DNA from: Aquimarina aggregata
GTDB lineage: Bacteria; Bacteroidota; Bacteroidia; Flavobacteriales; Flavobacteriaceae
Assembly (NCBI RefSeq): GCF_001632745.1
Contig: NZ_LQRT01000004.1
Coordinates: forward strand, 1-64,000
Direction: 5' to 3'
DNA length: 64,000 nucleotides
The stretch's first letter is position 1. Each line of letters begins with the position of its first letter. A program made the position numbers and the translations under genes. Positions 8,513 through 18,058 of the stretch are shown here, piece by piece. The notes below the pieces were generated by a model. It made no database searches. It saw only the letters and a program-made list of their open reading frames with translations, and was not told where the DNA came from.

Positions 8513-9676
8513 ATGTCTTCTTTACTAGAATTAACTGATAATTTTGTTGCAGAACTTTTTGAAAAAGAGCTGCCGAACACTTGTACTTATCATAATTACG
8601 ATCATACCAAAAGAGTACTTAAAAGTACAAAAGAAATTATTGATAATACTAATATATCTGATCAAGATAAAGAAGTTTTGTTATTAACTGCTTTATTGCA
8701 TGATACAGGATATTCTAAAAGCTCTACAGATCATGAATCCCATAGTGTTACTATTTCTGAAGAATTTTTGGCACAACATAAAGTGAGTCAAGATATTATT
8801 GACAAGGTCTCTGTGTTGATTATGGCTACTAAAATGGAGCATGAGCCAACAAATCTTTTAGAAGAAATTATTAGAGATGCTGATGCTTCTCATTTTGCAA
8901 AAGATTATTATGAAGAGGCTAGTGAACTTTTAAGAAAAGAATTTAAACTAACTAATGTCTGTGATCTGAACAAATCGCAATGGCTTAAAGCTAATATTGA
9001 TTTATTTGAAAACAAACACCATTACTATACTTCTTACGCTAAAGAACATTGGAAATCAAGAAAAGAGGAAAACCTTTCTAAGATGATAGAAGAACGAAGT
9101 AAGATCAAAAAGAAAAAAGAAAAAAAACAAGCAAAAGAAGAAAGTCCCGAGAAAGGTATACAAACATTATTTAGAGTCACACTAAGAAATCATTTAAAAT
9201 TAAGTGATATTGCAGACACCAAGGCCAATATTCTGCTCTCGGTAAATGCTATTATTATATCATTAGCTTTATCTAACCTTATTCCTAAACTTGATAACCC
9301 GTCTAACCAATATCTTATATATCCAACATTGATATTTTTAATTTTTAGTATTGCTTCTATTGTTTTATCGGTTTTAGCTACAAGACCTAATGTTACTAGT
9401 GGAGAGTTTACTCGTAAGGAAATTGAAGAAAAAAAAGTAAACCTATTGTTTTTTGGAAACTTTCATAAAATGCCATTAGATGAATACAAATGGGCAATGG
9501 AAGAACTTATGGCCGATAAAGATTATATTTATGACACCATGATAAAGGATTTGTACTTTTTAGGAAAAGTATTACATAAGAAATACAAAATACTAAGAAT
9601 AACCTATACTGTATTTATTATCGGGATCGTGACTTCAGTAATTTCTTTTGCGCTTGCCTTTAATTTATTACAGTAA
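8513..9676 (+). CDS. HD phosphohydrolase fused to PycTM-like (DUF5706) membrane domain
   Basis: A 387-aa two-domain protein. Residues 1-180 are an HD domain: His31, the His63-Asp64 doublet in LLHDTGY and Asp122/Asp124 in RDADASH, consistent with a metal-dependent phosphohydrolase. A charged lysine-rich linker (about 195-212) follows. Residues 216-387 match the Pycsar effector transmembrane family (DUF5706): an amphipathic lead-in with IADTKANILLSVNAIIISL, then hydrophobic segments at about 238-257, 267-289 and 362-386. Pycsar TM effectors disrupt membranes when cCMP or cUMP accumulates. No cyclase gene is nearby, so a signalling or lipid/nucleotide-sensing role is as likely as defence. It is divergent from the metallophosphoesterase gene, 57 bp away. 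Confidence 0.85.
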   Translation: MSSLLELTDNFVAELFEKELPNTCTYHNYDHTKRVLKSTKEIIDNTNISDQDKEVLLLTALLHDTGYSKSSTDHESHSVTISEEFLAQHKVSQDIIDKVSVLIMATKMEHEPTNLLEEIIRDADASHFAKDYYEEASELLRKEFKLTNVCDLNKSQWLKANIDLFENKHHYYTSYAKEHWKSRKEENLSKMIEERSKIKKKKEKKQAKEESPEKGIQTLFRVTLRNHLKLSDIADTKANILLSVNAIIISLALSNLIPKLDNPSNQYLIYPTLIFLIFSIASIVLSVLATRPNVTSGEFTRKEIEEKKVNLLFFGNFHKMPLDEYKWAMEELMADKDYIYDTMIKDLYFLGKVLHKKYKILRITYTVFIIGIVTSVISFALAFNLLQ

Positions 9677-9677
9677 T

Positions 9678-9738
9678 AAATAATAAGCATAACACCTTAT
9701 TAAATCAAGAAACTAAGAAATATCTTATGCTATTATTT
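9678..9738. terminator. Imperfect inverted repeat between convergent genes
   Basis: AAATAATAAGCATAA (9678-9692) is mirrored by TTATGCTATTATTT (9725-9738) with one bulged base, around a 32-nt loop. It fills the 69-bp gap between convergent stops and could end transcription from either side. The stem is AT-rich, so this is a modest call. Confidence 0.4.
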
Positions 9739-9745
9739 AAAAGAT

Positions 9746-12109
9746 TTAATTAAGTTCTTTCATTAAATCTTCGTAAGTATAAAACTCCTTATTATCTTCT
9801 TTTTTATGATAAAGAATATTTACGCGTAATGCTTTAAGTCCGGTTACACCTTGTAAATTTTCGATCTCTACAACTTCTATTTCTTCTTCTAGGTAGTTTT
9901 TTGACTGTAAAAAGTTGATATATTTTATGTATTCTCTTTCGTCAGAACTTTGAGAATATACTATTACTAGCTTACCTTTTTCTGTAATTCTTTGATCTGT
10001 ACCTTTAATCTTAGATTTATCGACTCTTTTCTTTACAACTTCATATCTGGCATTATAGGTCCCATCGACATCAAAACGTTTTTCATCCATTCTAAACCTA
10101 ACAGATAATGAGGCATTAAAAACTAAAACCATAGATGCTACATCTAGTGCTACTGGCAAATCAGTTTTCATTTGATAATATGCATTTTCCATTTCGCACA
10201 TTACTTGTAATTGCCAAAGTCTAAGGTTGTAAAGATATACTTTATTAAAACTATTTTGTTTTGTAATCGACTCTCCGATATACATATTATGCTCAACACC
10301 ATCAGTTTTAAATCTTTCAAAGTAATGTGGATACATACCCTGCGCTTCATCTTGTTTTTGATCTAATAATGCGGCCATTTTCTTGTTGATCAACATCACC
10401 GAATCATCATAAGCTTTACGATGTTTGTATACCGTTTTAATGTTTTTATCAAGTACATCCTCATACTGTTCGATAAGAATATTTAACTCACTATTTTTCT
10501 TCTTTAGATGCTTAAATAGCGGTGTAATTTCTTTTTTTATAAAGTTTACAATTTTTTGTTCACTATCTACCTGTAATTGTTCTGTGATAGAATTAATGTA
10601 GCGATTTGTTCTATAGTTTAGTTGCTCATATATTGGTAATGGATCAGATTCTATTACCTTATTCAGAACTTTAGCTATACCTTTAAGCTGTAAAACTAAG
10701 TCTTTTTGTATGGCAAAATTACGTGCTTCAGAAGACCCTTTAATATCGATTTGCCCATATAGTGGATATACATTATCAAATACAACTTCTTTAAATGAAG
10801 TTGGAGTGCCTTCTAACATTGAACGCATAAATTGTTTAGCTTCTTGCCTAAATTTCCAATGTACACTAGGGTGAATTGATGTACATTCCTGCTGAATGAT
10901 TAATTCTAATTCATTTTCTGCTTTTGACTTAGAGCGTAACACTGAATCCACCAAATATGGCATCACATCTTGCAATTTATTTGCATTGATGCTATTAAGC
11001 TCATGTACATTAGGTGAAACAATTTCAAGAATTCCTAGCATTTTTCCTTCACTCTTTATGGGAGCAAGAATGGCACTATTTATATTTTGTTCTATTAAAT
11101 TAGCATACATCTTCTCCTCTGGAGTAGACTTTTGATATCTTTTTACATCTGATATTGCAAAATACGTCGACTTTTCAAAAAGGTAATAATTTGTCCCTCC
11201 ACAAAGTGCAGTGTCACATCTATCAGAATATCTATTAAAAAGAATATAACTATCTATATTACGCAAAGGTACTTTTTCAAGTACCTCTTCTTCTGGGTTA
11301 TAATTAGAGAATCCTACTTTTATTTCATGTAAATTAAATATAGCCCTAAAGATTGCCTGAAAACTATCTACAAAATCCCCTTGGGTTTTATCATATTTAA
11401 TAAGGCTTGTCTTGAAATCAGATAAAGAAACATCTGTAGTAACATCAAACATATTAGCAAGAACTATACCTTTAAAAATCCAACTATTTGGCGGGAACTT
11501 TTCTTTCCAAACTTCTACATTATCAAAATTATCTAGTAACTCTGCTACGTCTTCTTTAGTAATATCCCGAGCATCATCGGTTTTTATAATTTCTATAAAA
11601 TCAGCATTATACATTATTCTGTAATGTCTTGTAATACCATTCTCATCAGGAATATCGTAAAAAAATGGTCTTCTAAAATCAATACTATACCCATAGTATG
11701 ATTTTAAAATAATACTACATCCCATTATAAAATAGTGATCTTCATCAAGATTTTTAATTTCTGGTTCAAAATCTTTACCAGCTGCCTTAATAATATTTTT
11801 ATAACGTTCAGAAGATTGTAAAACATTATTATTAAATGGTATTGTAGCTATTTTAATCTCGTTGGATTGTAATATTTGGGCAAAAGAATCTTCAAGAACC
11901 ATTTTAATTTGTGGTAATAATTCTTGTACTCTTTCTTCTGATCTTATACCTTCTTCTAATTCAGGATATTCTTCAGCTATCTTTAAAACACGTATAGCTC
12001 TATCCTTAAGGAGTTCATTATCACTCTTTAAGTAGTTTCTATATTGTTCAAAAAACTTTGAAAAACTAATCCAAATGTCAAGTGGAAAATCCTGATCTAA
12101 AGCCCTCAT
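9746..12109 (-). CDS. GAF domain-containing cytoplasmic protein
   Basis: A 787-aa protein without signal peptide or membrane segments. The segment around residues 300-365, ending in AILAPIKSEGKMLGILEIVSP-type strands, is characteristic of a GAF small-ligand or sensory domain. The C-terminal half is rich in charged helices (about 480-620) with probable coiled coil. There is no histidine-kinase, cyclase or phosphatase module, so it is probably a sensor or scaffold rather than an enzyme. Homologues of this length are common in Flavobacteriia, but I know of no assigned function. Confidence 0.75.
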   Translation of the reverse strand: MRALDQDFPLDIWISFSKFFEQYRNYLKSDNELLKDRAIRVLKIAEEYPELEEGIRSEERVQELLPQIKMVLEDSFAQILQSNEIKIATIPFNNNVLQSSERYKNIIKAAGKDFEPEIKNLDEDHYFIMGCSIILKSYYGYSIDFRRPFFYDIPDENGITRHYRIMYNADFIEIIKTDDARDITKEDVAELLDNFDNVEVWKEKFPPNSWIFKGIVLANMFDVTTDVSLSDFKTSLIKYDKTQGDFVDSFQAIFRAIFNLHEIKVGFSNYNPEEEVLEKVPLRNIDSYILFNRYSDRCDTALCGGTNYYLFEKSTYFAISDVKRYQKSTPEEKMYANLIEQNINSAILAPIKSEGKMLGILEIVSPNVHELNSINANKLQDVMPYLVDSVLRSKSKAENELELIIQQECTSIHPSVHWKFRQEAKQFMRSMLEGTPTSFKEVVFDNVYPLYGQIDIKGSSEARNFAIQKDLVLQLKGIAKVLNKVIESDPLPIYEQLNYRTNRYINSITEQLQVDSEQKIVNFIKKEITPLFKHLKKKNSELNILIEQYEDVLDKNIKTVYKHRKAYDDSVMLINKKMAALLDQKQDEAQGMYPHYFERFKTDGVEHNMYIGESITKQNSFNKVYLYNLRLWQLQVMCEMENAYYQMKTDLPVALDVASMVLVFNASLSVRFRMDEKRFDVDGTYNARYEVVKKRVDKSKIKGTDQRITEKGKLVIVYSQSSDEREYIKYINFLQSKNYLEEEIEVVEIENLQGVTGLKALRVNILYHKKEDNKEFYTYEDLMKELN

Positions 12110-12492
12110 ATATAATTATTTACCCTAATTTAGCAAAAATAATGCATTAAAAATTGGTTAAACAGATATTAACAATTAATTAAATTTTATTTTTTTAATA
12201 TCGTTTCTGTTACTAAGACGAATACTTTAACAATAATTGGACCGAAAGTCAGAAAAAAATCAAATAAATAAATATTAGTCGGTTTATTAATTACATCATT
12301 ACATAGTATTCTTATTTTCAATCTACTATCAAAACAATTATAAGACGACCTAAAGGGGTATTTGTTACAACATTTTGTCAGTTTTAGGTGTAATTTTAGG
12401 TTCTTTATAAGAATCCTTTAACAATTACCCCATCTGCAACGTTAATATTTTGAGTATATACATATGATTCTTTACTTTTACTGTCAAGAAAT
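12110..12492. other. Intergenic region, divergent promoters presumed
   Basis: 383 bp of AT-rich sequence between divergent GAF and TlpA-like genes. A TATTTTGAG sequence at about 12446-12455 is a near match to a -7 element for the downstream gene. I see no convincing open reading frame, structured RNA or repeat. Confidence 0.4.
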
Positions 12493-13638
12493 ATGAATTT
12501 TATGAAAAGAATTGCTCTGCTTGCTTTACTAGTATTAGTTGCAGCTTGCACAAAAGAAGAAAAAGGATATTCGATCAATGCCAAAACAGCTGGTTTTGAA
12601 AACGGAACAAAAGTGTTTATTAACGCCATTAGCCACTCCGGACGTCCTATAATAGTTGATTCTACAACAATTGAACAGGAAAAATTTAAACTAAACTTAC
12701 CCCCTGCAGAAAGTAATGATTTTAATTATCTTACTTTTAATAATATTCAAGGTAATGTATTGTTTCTTCCAGAGAATAATGCAATTAAGATGACGATTCA
12801 TAAGGATAGTTTACGTTCTTCTATTATTGAAGGAGGTAACGAAAACAAATTATTTTTTGAATACATCCAAAAAATTAACGAGTTTGGCAAAGAGAGAGTT
12901 GAACTTAATAATCAATATCAAATTGCATCTAGGCTAAACGAAAGTGATAAAGCTCTTGCAATCGCGGCCAAAAAAGAAGAATTAAGAGATAGCGAAAAAA
13001 ATTATAGATTAAAAATAGCAGAAAATAACACTAGTTCATTAGTAGCTGTTATGGCATTAGGAGATCTGCTTAACCTTAAAATGTTACCTCCTAAAGAAGC
13101 TCAAGAAACCTATACTGCGTTGCAGGATACTGTAAAACAGAGTCGTTTAGGTAAAAATCTCAATCAAGTAATCGCTCAAACCTTAGCAGTATCTATGCAG
13201 AAACGTATAGATATGGGTAGTACTGCCGAAGATTTTTCTGGTCCAACTCCAGAAGGTAAATTATTGTCTCTAAAAGAATCTATGGGTAAAATTACAATTA
13301 TAGACTTTTGGGCTTCATGGTGTAAACCATGTAGAATGGAAAATCCTAATGTAGTTAGAGTTTACAATAAGTATCATGATAAAGGGCTTAACATCATTGG
13401 TGTTTCTTTAGATAAACAACAAACAGCCTGGACAAAGGCTATTGCTGATGATGATTTAAATTGGAATCATGTTTCTAATTTAAAATTCTGGCAAGATCCA
13501 ATAGCGCAAGCGTACGGGGTACGTTCTATACCTGCTACATTTATTATAGATGAAGAAGGTAAAGTAATTGCTAAAAACCTACGTGGTCCTGCTCTAGAGA
13601 AGAAAATCTCAGAATTATTAGGAGAAAAGTCTTTATAA
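12493..13638 (+). CDS. TlpA-type thiol:disulfide oxidoreductase lipoprotein
   Basis: A 381-aa lipoprotein with lipobox LVAAC (Cys19). Residues about 25-125 form a DUF4369-type N-terminal domain common to Bacteroidota TlpA/ResA proteins, then a helical linker (about 125-240). The C-terminal thioredoxin domain carries the redox pair Cys277 and Cys280 in WASWCKPC and a cis-Pro in RSIPATF. It should act in the periplasm, reducing or isomerising disulfides, for example in cytochrome c maturation. A second ATG three codons downstream (12502) is an equally possible start. Confidence 0.9.
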   Translation: MNFMKRIALLALLVLVAACTKEEKGYSINAKTAGFENGTKVFINAISHSGRPIIVDSTTIEQEKFKLNLPPAESNDFNYLTFNNIQGNVLFLPENNAIKMTIHKDSLRSSIIEGGNENKLFFEYIQKINEFGKERVELNNQYQIASRLNESDKALAIAAKKEELRDSEKNYRLKIAENNTSSLVAVMALGDLLNLKMLPPKEAQETYTALQDTVKQSRLGKNLNQVIAQTLAVSMQKRIDMGSTAEDFSGPTPEGKLLSLKESMGKITIIDFWASWCKPCRMENPNVVRVYNKYHDKGLNIIGVSLDKQQTAWTKAIADDDLNWNHVSNLKFWQDPIAQAYGVRSIPATFIIDEEGKVIAKNLRGPALEKKISELLGEKSL

Positions 13639-13661
13639 TATATTGAATTATACTAATATTT

Positions 13662-13688
13662 AAAACGACCCTAATGGGTCGTTTTTTT
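13662..13688 (+). terminator. Rho-independent terminator after TlpA-like gene
   Basis: A perfect 10-bp stem AAAACGACCC / GGGTCGTTTT (13662-13671, 13676-13685) with a TAAT loop and a run of seven Ts. It sits between convergent genes and may also serve the rhomboid gene on the other strand. Confidence 0.9.
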
Positions 13689-13692
13689 ATAC

Positions 13693-14349
13693 TTATAGTT
13701 TTCCTAGTCTTTGCATAACAAATAAGATAATAATTGGCACAGCTAATAATATTATCATTAAAAAATTCTCTTGAAAAAGCCATGGTGCCATAATTAATGT
13801 TATAAAATATCCCCCAACTGCACCTCCAAAATGTGCATCATGACCAATATTACCAACACTATTTTTCATTCCAAAAATAGAATATAATAGATAACCAATC
13901 CCAAAAATATAAGCCGGAATAGGAATAGGAATAAACATAAGATATAAACTCATATCAGGTCTGAACAAAATTCCCGCATAGATAATCCCTGAAACAGCGC
14001 CACTCGCCCCTACGGCACTATAATGATACTCATCTTTATGAAAGTACAATGAAAATAAATTCCCCATTAACAAGCTTCCAAAATACAAAATCAAAAATTT
14101 TACATTTCCTAAAAAACCTAGAACAACAGGTGCAAAGAAATATAAAGTAAGCATGTTAAAAAACAAATGCATCATATCTACATGCAAAAAACCAGAAGTT
14201 AACATTCTGACCTGCTCTCCTCTACGAACCCCTCCTATATTAAATTTAAATTTTTCGAAAAAAGAAAAGTCATTAAACCCTTTTAACGACATTAAAATAT
14301 TAGCACCAATAATTACTATAATTACTATATCAAGATCAAGTTTTCCCAT
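13693..14349 (-). CDS. Rhomboid family intramembrane serine protease
   Basis: A 218-aa protein of about six transmembrane helices. The start is taken at the ATG at 14349; a TTG three codons upstream is also in frame. The rhomboid catalytic dyad is visible: Ser116 in GASG (VGASGAVSG) and His173 in the HFGG motif of the last core helix, with the conserved HLFFN element in the second helix (His61). It cleaves single-pass membrane proteins within the bilayer; the substrate is unknown. It converges on the TlpA-like gene with a shared terminator between them. Confidence 0.92.
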   Translation of the reverse strand: MGKLDLDIVIIVIIGANILMSLKGFNDFSFFEKFKFNIGGVRRGEQVRMLTSGFLHVDMMHLFFNMLTLYFFAPVVLGFLGNVKFLILYFGSLLMGNLFSLYFHKDEYHYSAVGASGAVSGIIYAGILFRPDMSLYLMFIPIPIPAYIFGIGYLLYSIFGMKNSVGNIGHDAHFGGAVGGYFITLIMAPWLFQENFLMIILLAVPIIILFVMQRLGKL

Positions 14350-14529
14350 ACGGAACAATAATTTTATTCAAATATACCACATATTTTGTCCTCTCAAAAC
14401 CCATTTTAATTTTGTTAAAGAAGTACTTTATCCAATAATATAATGGAGTTATACTACGGTTTATGGGTCTTTGATTTTTTTAGATTTCATAAAATACCCT
14501 TATTTTTACAATCAAATTTTTCTTTATAC

Positions 14530-15429
14530 ATGCACTTACTTATTTATAGAGTTGTCTACCCCATTTTGTGGTGTATTTCTAAACTACCATGGGGGTTATT
14601 TTATGCGTTTTCTACTGGTATTTATTACTTTGTATATTACATTATCGGGTACAGAAAAAAAGCAGTGAAGGAGAATCTGGAGTTGGTTTTCCCCCAGAAA
14701 ACACCTAAAGAAATTAAGAAGATTAGAAAAGGTTTTTATAAGCACATGTGTGATATGTTTTTAGAGATGATAAAGTCTATTTCTATCTCTAATGAAGAAA
14801 TGATCAAACGATTTAAAGTCACTAATCTTGACGATTTAAAGAACCTAGAAGCTAAAGGAAAAAGTATGATGGTTTTTATGGCACATTATGCAAGTTATGA
14901 ATGGTCTAATGTTGTTGATATACAAACAAAAATACAAGCAGTTGGTATCTACAAGCCTTTAGGTAATATATATTTTGATCGATTAGTTCAAAGAATCCGT
15001 GCTCGTTTTGGTTCGCGTCTTATACCTAACAGAAATGCCATGAAAGAAATTACTAAAGATCAGAAAAAAGATGGAGTATATATGTACGGTTTGGTTTCTG
15101 ATCAATCTCCAAAGTTACATAGATCACAATATTGGACTGATTTTATGGGCATTAAAGTACCCACTTTTGTAGGAGCAGAAGTATTAGCCAAAAGATTAGA
15201 TCTAAATGTATTTTACCTAAAAGTGAGCAAAATTAAAAGAGGTTATTACGAAGCTACATTTGTCCCCATTACAGATGATCCTAAAAGTTGTGAGGATTAT
15301 GCCATTGTTAAAGACTATTTAAGAATGTTAGAAGAACAGATCTATAAAGAACCTCAGTATTATTTATGGACCCATAAACGTTGGAAACATCGTAATGCAG
15401 AGAAACCAAAAGGCGCAACAGTAGATTAA
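14530..15429 (+). CDS. LpxL/HtrB-like lysophospholipid/lipid A acyltransferase, copy 1
   Basis: A 299-aa inner-membrane acyltransferase. I place the start at the ATG at 14530, not the in-frame ATG at 14443, because from MHLLIYR onward it aligns without gaps to the next gene, which starts with the same residues. There is an N-terminal membrane anchor (about 5-45). The catalytic H-x4-E of the LpxL family is present as His119 and Glu124 in MAHYASYEW, with SDQSPK further on and a conserved C-terminal YYLWTHKRWKHR. It transfers an acyl chain to lipid A or a lysophospholipid-type acceptor. Confidence 0.88.
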   Translation: MHLLIYRVVYPILWCISKLPWGLFYAFSTGIYYFVYYIIGYRKKAVKENLELVFPQKTPKEIKKIRKGFYKHMCDMFLEMIKSISISNEEMIKRFKVTNLDDLKNLEAKGKSMMVFMAHYASYEWSNVVDIQTKIQAVGIYKPLGNIYFDRLVQRIRARFGSRLIPNRNAMKEITKDQKKDGVYMYGLVSDQSPKLHRSQYWTDFMGIKVPTFVGAEVLAKRLDLNVFYLKVSKIKRGYYEATFVPITDDPKSCEDYAIVKDYLRMLEEQIYKEPQYYLWTHKRWKHRNAEKPKGATVD

Positions 15430-15462
15430 AGAGTTTATTTACTTATTAATGGTAAATAAGTT

Positions 15463-15470
15463 TACCTTTG
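15463..15470 (+). promoter_or_regulatory. -7 promoter element of the second acyltransferase gene
   Basis: TACCTTTG is an exact match to TAnnTTTG, 18 nt upstream of the ATG at 15489. Just upstream, TTATTTAC (15435-15442) and GTAAATAA (15452-15459) form a perfect 8-bp inverted repeat that covers the -33 area. The second copy therefore seems able to be transcribed separately from the first, perhaps under an operator or behind a weak terminator. Confidence 0.5.
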
Positions 15471-15488
15471 TCCGCTAATCTTCAATTC

Positions 15489-16388
15489 ATGCACTTACTT
15501 ATATATAGGTTAGCCTATCCAATTATATTAGGAATTTCTAAACTACCATGGAGAATTTTTTATGCCTTTTCTACTTTTGTATATTTAATTGTCTACTATA
15601 TTATTAGGTATAGAAGAACTACAGTTACGGAAAACTTAACCCTTGTTTTTCCTGAAAAAACTAAAAAAGAAATACAAATAATACGAAAAGCATTTTATAA
15701 GCATATGTGTGATATGTTTTTAGAAATGACTAAGTCATTATCTATTAGCCGCGAAGAATTAATAAAACGATATAAGGTCGTTAATCTTGATGAGTTTCAT
15801 GAGTTTGAAAAAAAGAATAAGAGTATTATCACATTAATGGGACATTATGGTAGTTTTGAATGGTCTAATGCGGTAGATCTCGTATCATTAAATCCTTGTG
15901 TTGGCATCTACAAACAAATTAAAAACAAACATTTTGATAAGTTAGCTCATCGCATTCGAGGACGTTTTAACTCAAGATTAATTGCTAGTCATAAAGTTGC
16001 CCGACAAATAATTAAAGACAAACAAGACGGCACTGTATGCGGATATGGTATGATTTCTGACCAATCTCCTAAAATTTCTAATGCAAAATATTGGACTGAT
16101 TTTATGGGAATCAAAGTACCTATTTTTATGGGGGGTGAATTTTTAGCGCAACGTCTTGATGTTATTGTTCTATATCTTCATGTCGAAAAAGTGAAACGAG
16201 GACATTATGAAGTGCGATTTATACCTATCTCAGAAAATAGTAAAGAAGAAGAAAAGTACTTTGTTATAAAACAATATCTACGTTTACTGGAAAAGCAAAT
16301 CCATAAAAACCCAGAATATTACCTTTGGACTCATAAACGTTGGAAACATAGAAATGGACCAATTCCAGAAGGTGCTGTTGTTGATTAA
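15489..16388 (+). CDS. LpxL/HtrB-like lysophospholipid/lipid A acyltransferase, copy 2
   Basis: A 299-aa paralogue of the preceding gene, same length and same residue numbering for the catalytic pair (His119 and Glu124 in MGHYGSFEW), with SDQSPK and the YYLWTHKRWKHR end also kept. The start is the ATG at 15489; an upstream TTG at 15468 overlaps the promoter box and is unlikely. The two proteins have diverged throughout, so this is an old tandem duplication and not a recent one. Distinct acyl-chain or acceptor specificity is a reasonable inference. Confidence 0.88.
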   Translation: MHLLIYRLAYPIILGISKLPWRIFYAFSTFVYLIVYYIIRYRRTTVTENLTLVFPEKTKKEIQIIRKAFYKHMCDMFLEMTKSLSISREELIKRYKVVNLDEFHEFEKKNKSIITLMGHYGSFEWSNAVDLVSLNPCVGIYKQIKNKHFDKLAHRIRGRFNSRLIASHKVARQIIKDKQDGTVCGYGMISDQSPKISNAKYWTDFMGIKVPIFMGGEFLAQRLDVIVLYLHVEKVKRGHYEVRFIPISENSKEEEKYFVIKQYLRLLEKQIHKNPEYYLWTHKRWKHRNGPIPEGAVVD

Positions 16389-16476
16389 TACAAGTAAAAA
16401 TAATCTAGAATCGAAATCACAAGAAAGGATTTACCATTCGATGATTACTTTTACTCGTATAAGTTATTAATATTTC

Positions 16477-17826
16477 CTAGAAACTATATTTTAATCGTGC
16501 TTGAATCCTGTTATTATCTTGATAATTACCGAAAAAAGTATTGTCCTTACCGCCAAAAAAATCGCCTATCACGCTTAAGTTAACACCACTACTTAAATTA
16601 TAACGCAATTCTGATTGAACATAGGTATTGTCTACTTTGATATCATGTATACCTTGAACAATAAATTTTGCATCATTATTGATTTCATATTCTGCTCTTG
16701 CTACAAAAGATTCTTGAAAAATATTATTAAGATTTGTGTTTGGTGCATCTTCACCACTTTCTATAATCTGATGTACCCATTGCGCAATTACAAATAAATT
16801 ATTCTCGCCGATAATATCAGTAAATGTTCTATCTAATCCTATAACATACTGGTAAAAAGAATCATCTATAAAAGGATTGGTACCATCCTGATCTTCAGTT
16901 CTAAAATAAGCTGCTTCTCCACGTAAACCAAAACTACCCAAAGCTGTAGAAAAATCTGCCCCAAACACTTGTAGCCGTTCAATTTCTGGAGTAATCAAAA
17001 CATTTGTTAGTCCGTTTTGATCTTGTGAAAGTTGTCGATTAAAAGATGGTAAATCATCATAACCATTAAAATAACTAACAGAAAAATCCCATCCTTTAAT
17101 TGTTGTACTTACTTTTAAAGCAAATTGAGCACTTTCTATATCCTTTTGAGGTTCTTGCGTCTCTTGTAATACAAATTGAGCGGGAATTATTTCTCCAGTA
17201 GGAAGTGCAACCGTTGTGGGAAAATCTACAAACCATCTAGAGTTTGTACTAGGTATTTTACTAGACTGAAAAACGGGAATAAAAACCCCTTGAATAGTAA
17301 TATCATCTATATAATACTTAGATGATATTGAATATACCCCTATACGTTCGTCATCGGTATCAATTATATCTGAAAAATCTATTGGATTAATATTATTAGT
17401 TGGGTTAATACCATCTGCCTCTCCCCAATTGATTATTTGTTTTCCGATTCTTACATCCATAGTTTTCATGTAAATATCGATATAAGCTTCATCAATAAAA
17501 ACACGTTCACGATCTGCATCTGATATATCGTTTCTTACTTCGATACCGGTAAAAAAATGGTATTTATCATTAACACTACCGTCTAACTCTAATTGTAAAA
17601 TACCTTGATTTCTAGAATTGACTTTGGTATCATATTCTTCTGTATTTTTAAAATAACTAATGTGATCTAATTCAACAAAACCACCGATGTTATACTTTTT
17701 CTCCTTTTGGGAAAATGTAGATTGTATGGCTGTTATTATCAACAAAAGACTAGCAAACTTAATTTTACAAAAACTGTTTCTTCTAGTATCTTTTGTATTG
17801 TTTCTATATAGTTGTCTACAACTCAA
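16477..17826 (-). CDS. DUF1302-like outer-membrane beta-barrel protein
   Basis: About 449 aa. The N-terminal hydrophobic stretch (KFASLLLIITAIQSTFSQ) is a signal peptide. The mature chain alternates strands typical of a porin, with the DUF1302 hallmark GKQIINWGEADG followed by NPTNNINPIDFSD near residue 130, and ends in a C-terminal Phe. No ATG lies before the signal peptide; a TTG at 17826 is the best available start, so the N-terminus is uncertain. In many bacteria DUF1302 proteins accompany RND/MMPL exporters. Here it is the last gene of the acyl-amino-acid cluster and is the likely outer-membrane exit or acceptor. Confidence 0.78.
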   Translation of the reverse strand: MSCRQLYRNNTKDTRRNSFCKIKFASLLLIITAIQSTFSQKEKKYNIGGFVELDHISYFKNTEEYDTKVNSRNQGILQLELDGSVNDKYHFFTGIEVRNDISDADRERVFIDEAYIDIYMKTMDVRIGKQIINWGEADGINPTNNINPIDFSDIIDTDDERIGVYSISSKYYIDDITIQGVFIPVFQSSKIPSTNSRWFVDFPTTVALPTGEIIPAQFVLQETQEPQKDIESAQFALKVSTTIKGWDFSVSYFNGYDDLPSFNRQLSQDQNGLTNVLITPEIERLQVFGADFSTALGSFGLRGEAAYFRTEDQDGTNPFIDDSFYQYVIGLDRTFTDIIGENNLFVIAQWVHQIIESGEDAPNTNLNNIFQESFVARAEYEINNDAKFIVQGIHDIKVDNTYVQSELRYNLSSGVNLSVIGDFFGGKDNTFFGNYQDNNRIQARLKYSF

Positions 17827-18058
17827 AATGACAATTGATTATAAGTTTATATTATTATGTATTTGATTATCCCTTTTTTGAGTTTTCTATGAATTCTAGT
17901 ATTCAAGAATAGATATTCTCTAATTTGTTTCTTGTAAAATCACACAAATCAATCAGTACGTGGCTTTAAACAAATTATAAGAATACCTATTCTATTACTT
18001 TTTGGTTTTTTTAACTATAATTCCATAGGCAAATATTAAGGGTTATACAATAATTTTT

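Noticed and set aside
8513-9676. A complete Pycsar anti-phage system
   Set aside because: Only the effector-like membrane domain is present. The neighbours are a metallophosphoesterase fusion and a GAF protein; neither is a nucleotide cyclase.
14443-14529. 29-residue N-terminal extension of acyltransferase copy 1
   Set aside because: The paralogue begins at the residue matching the ATG at 14530, and the membrane anchor starts there.
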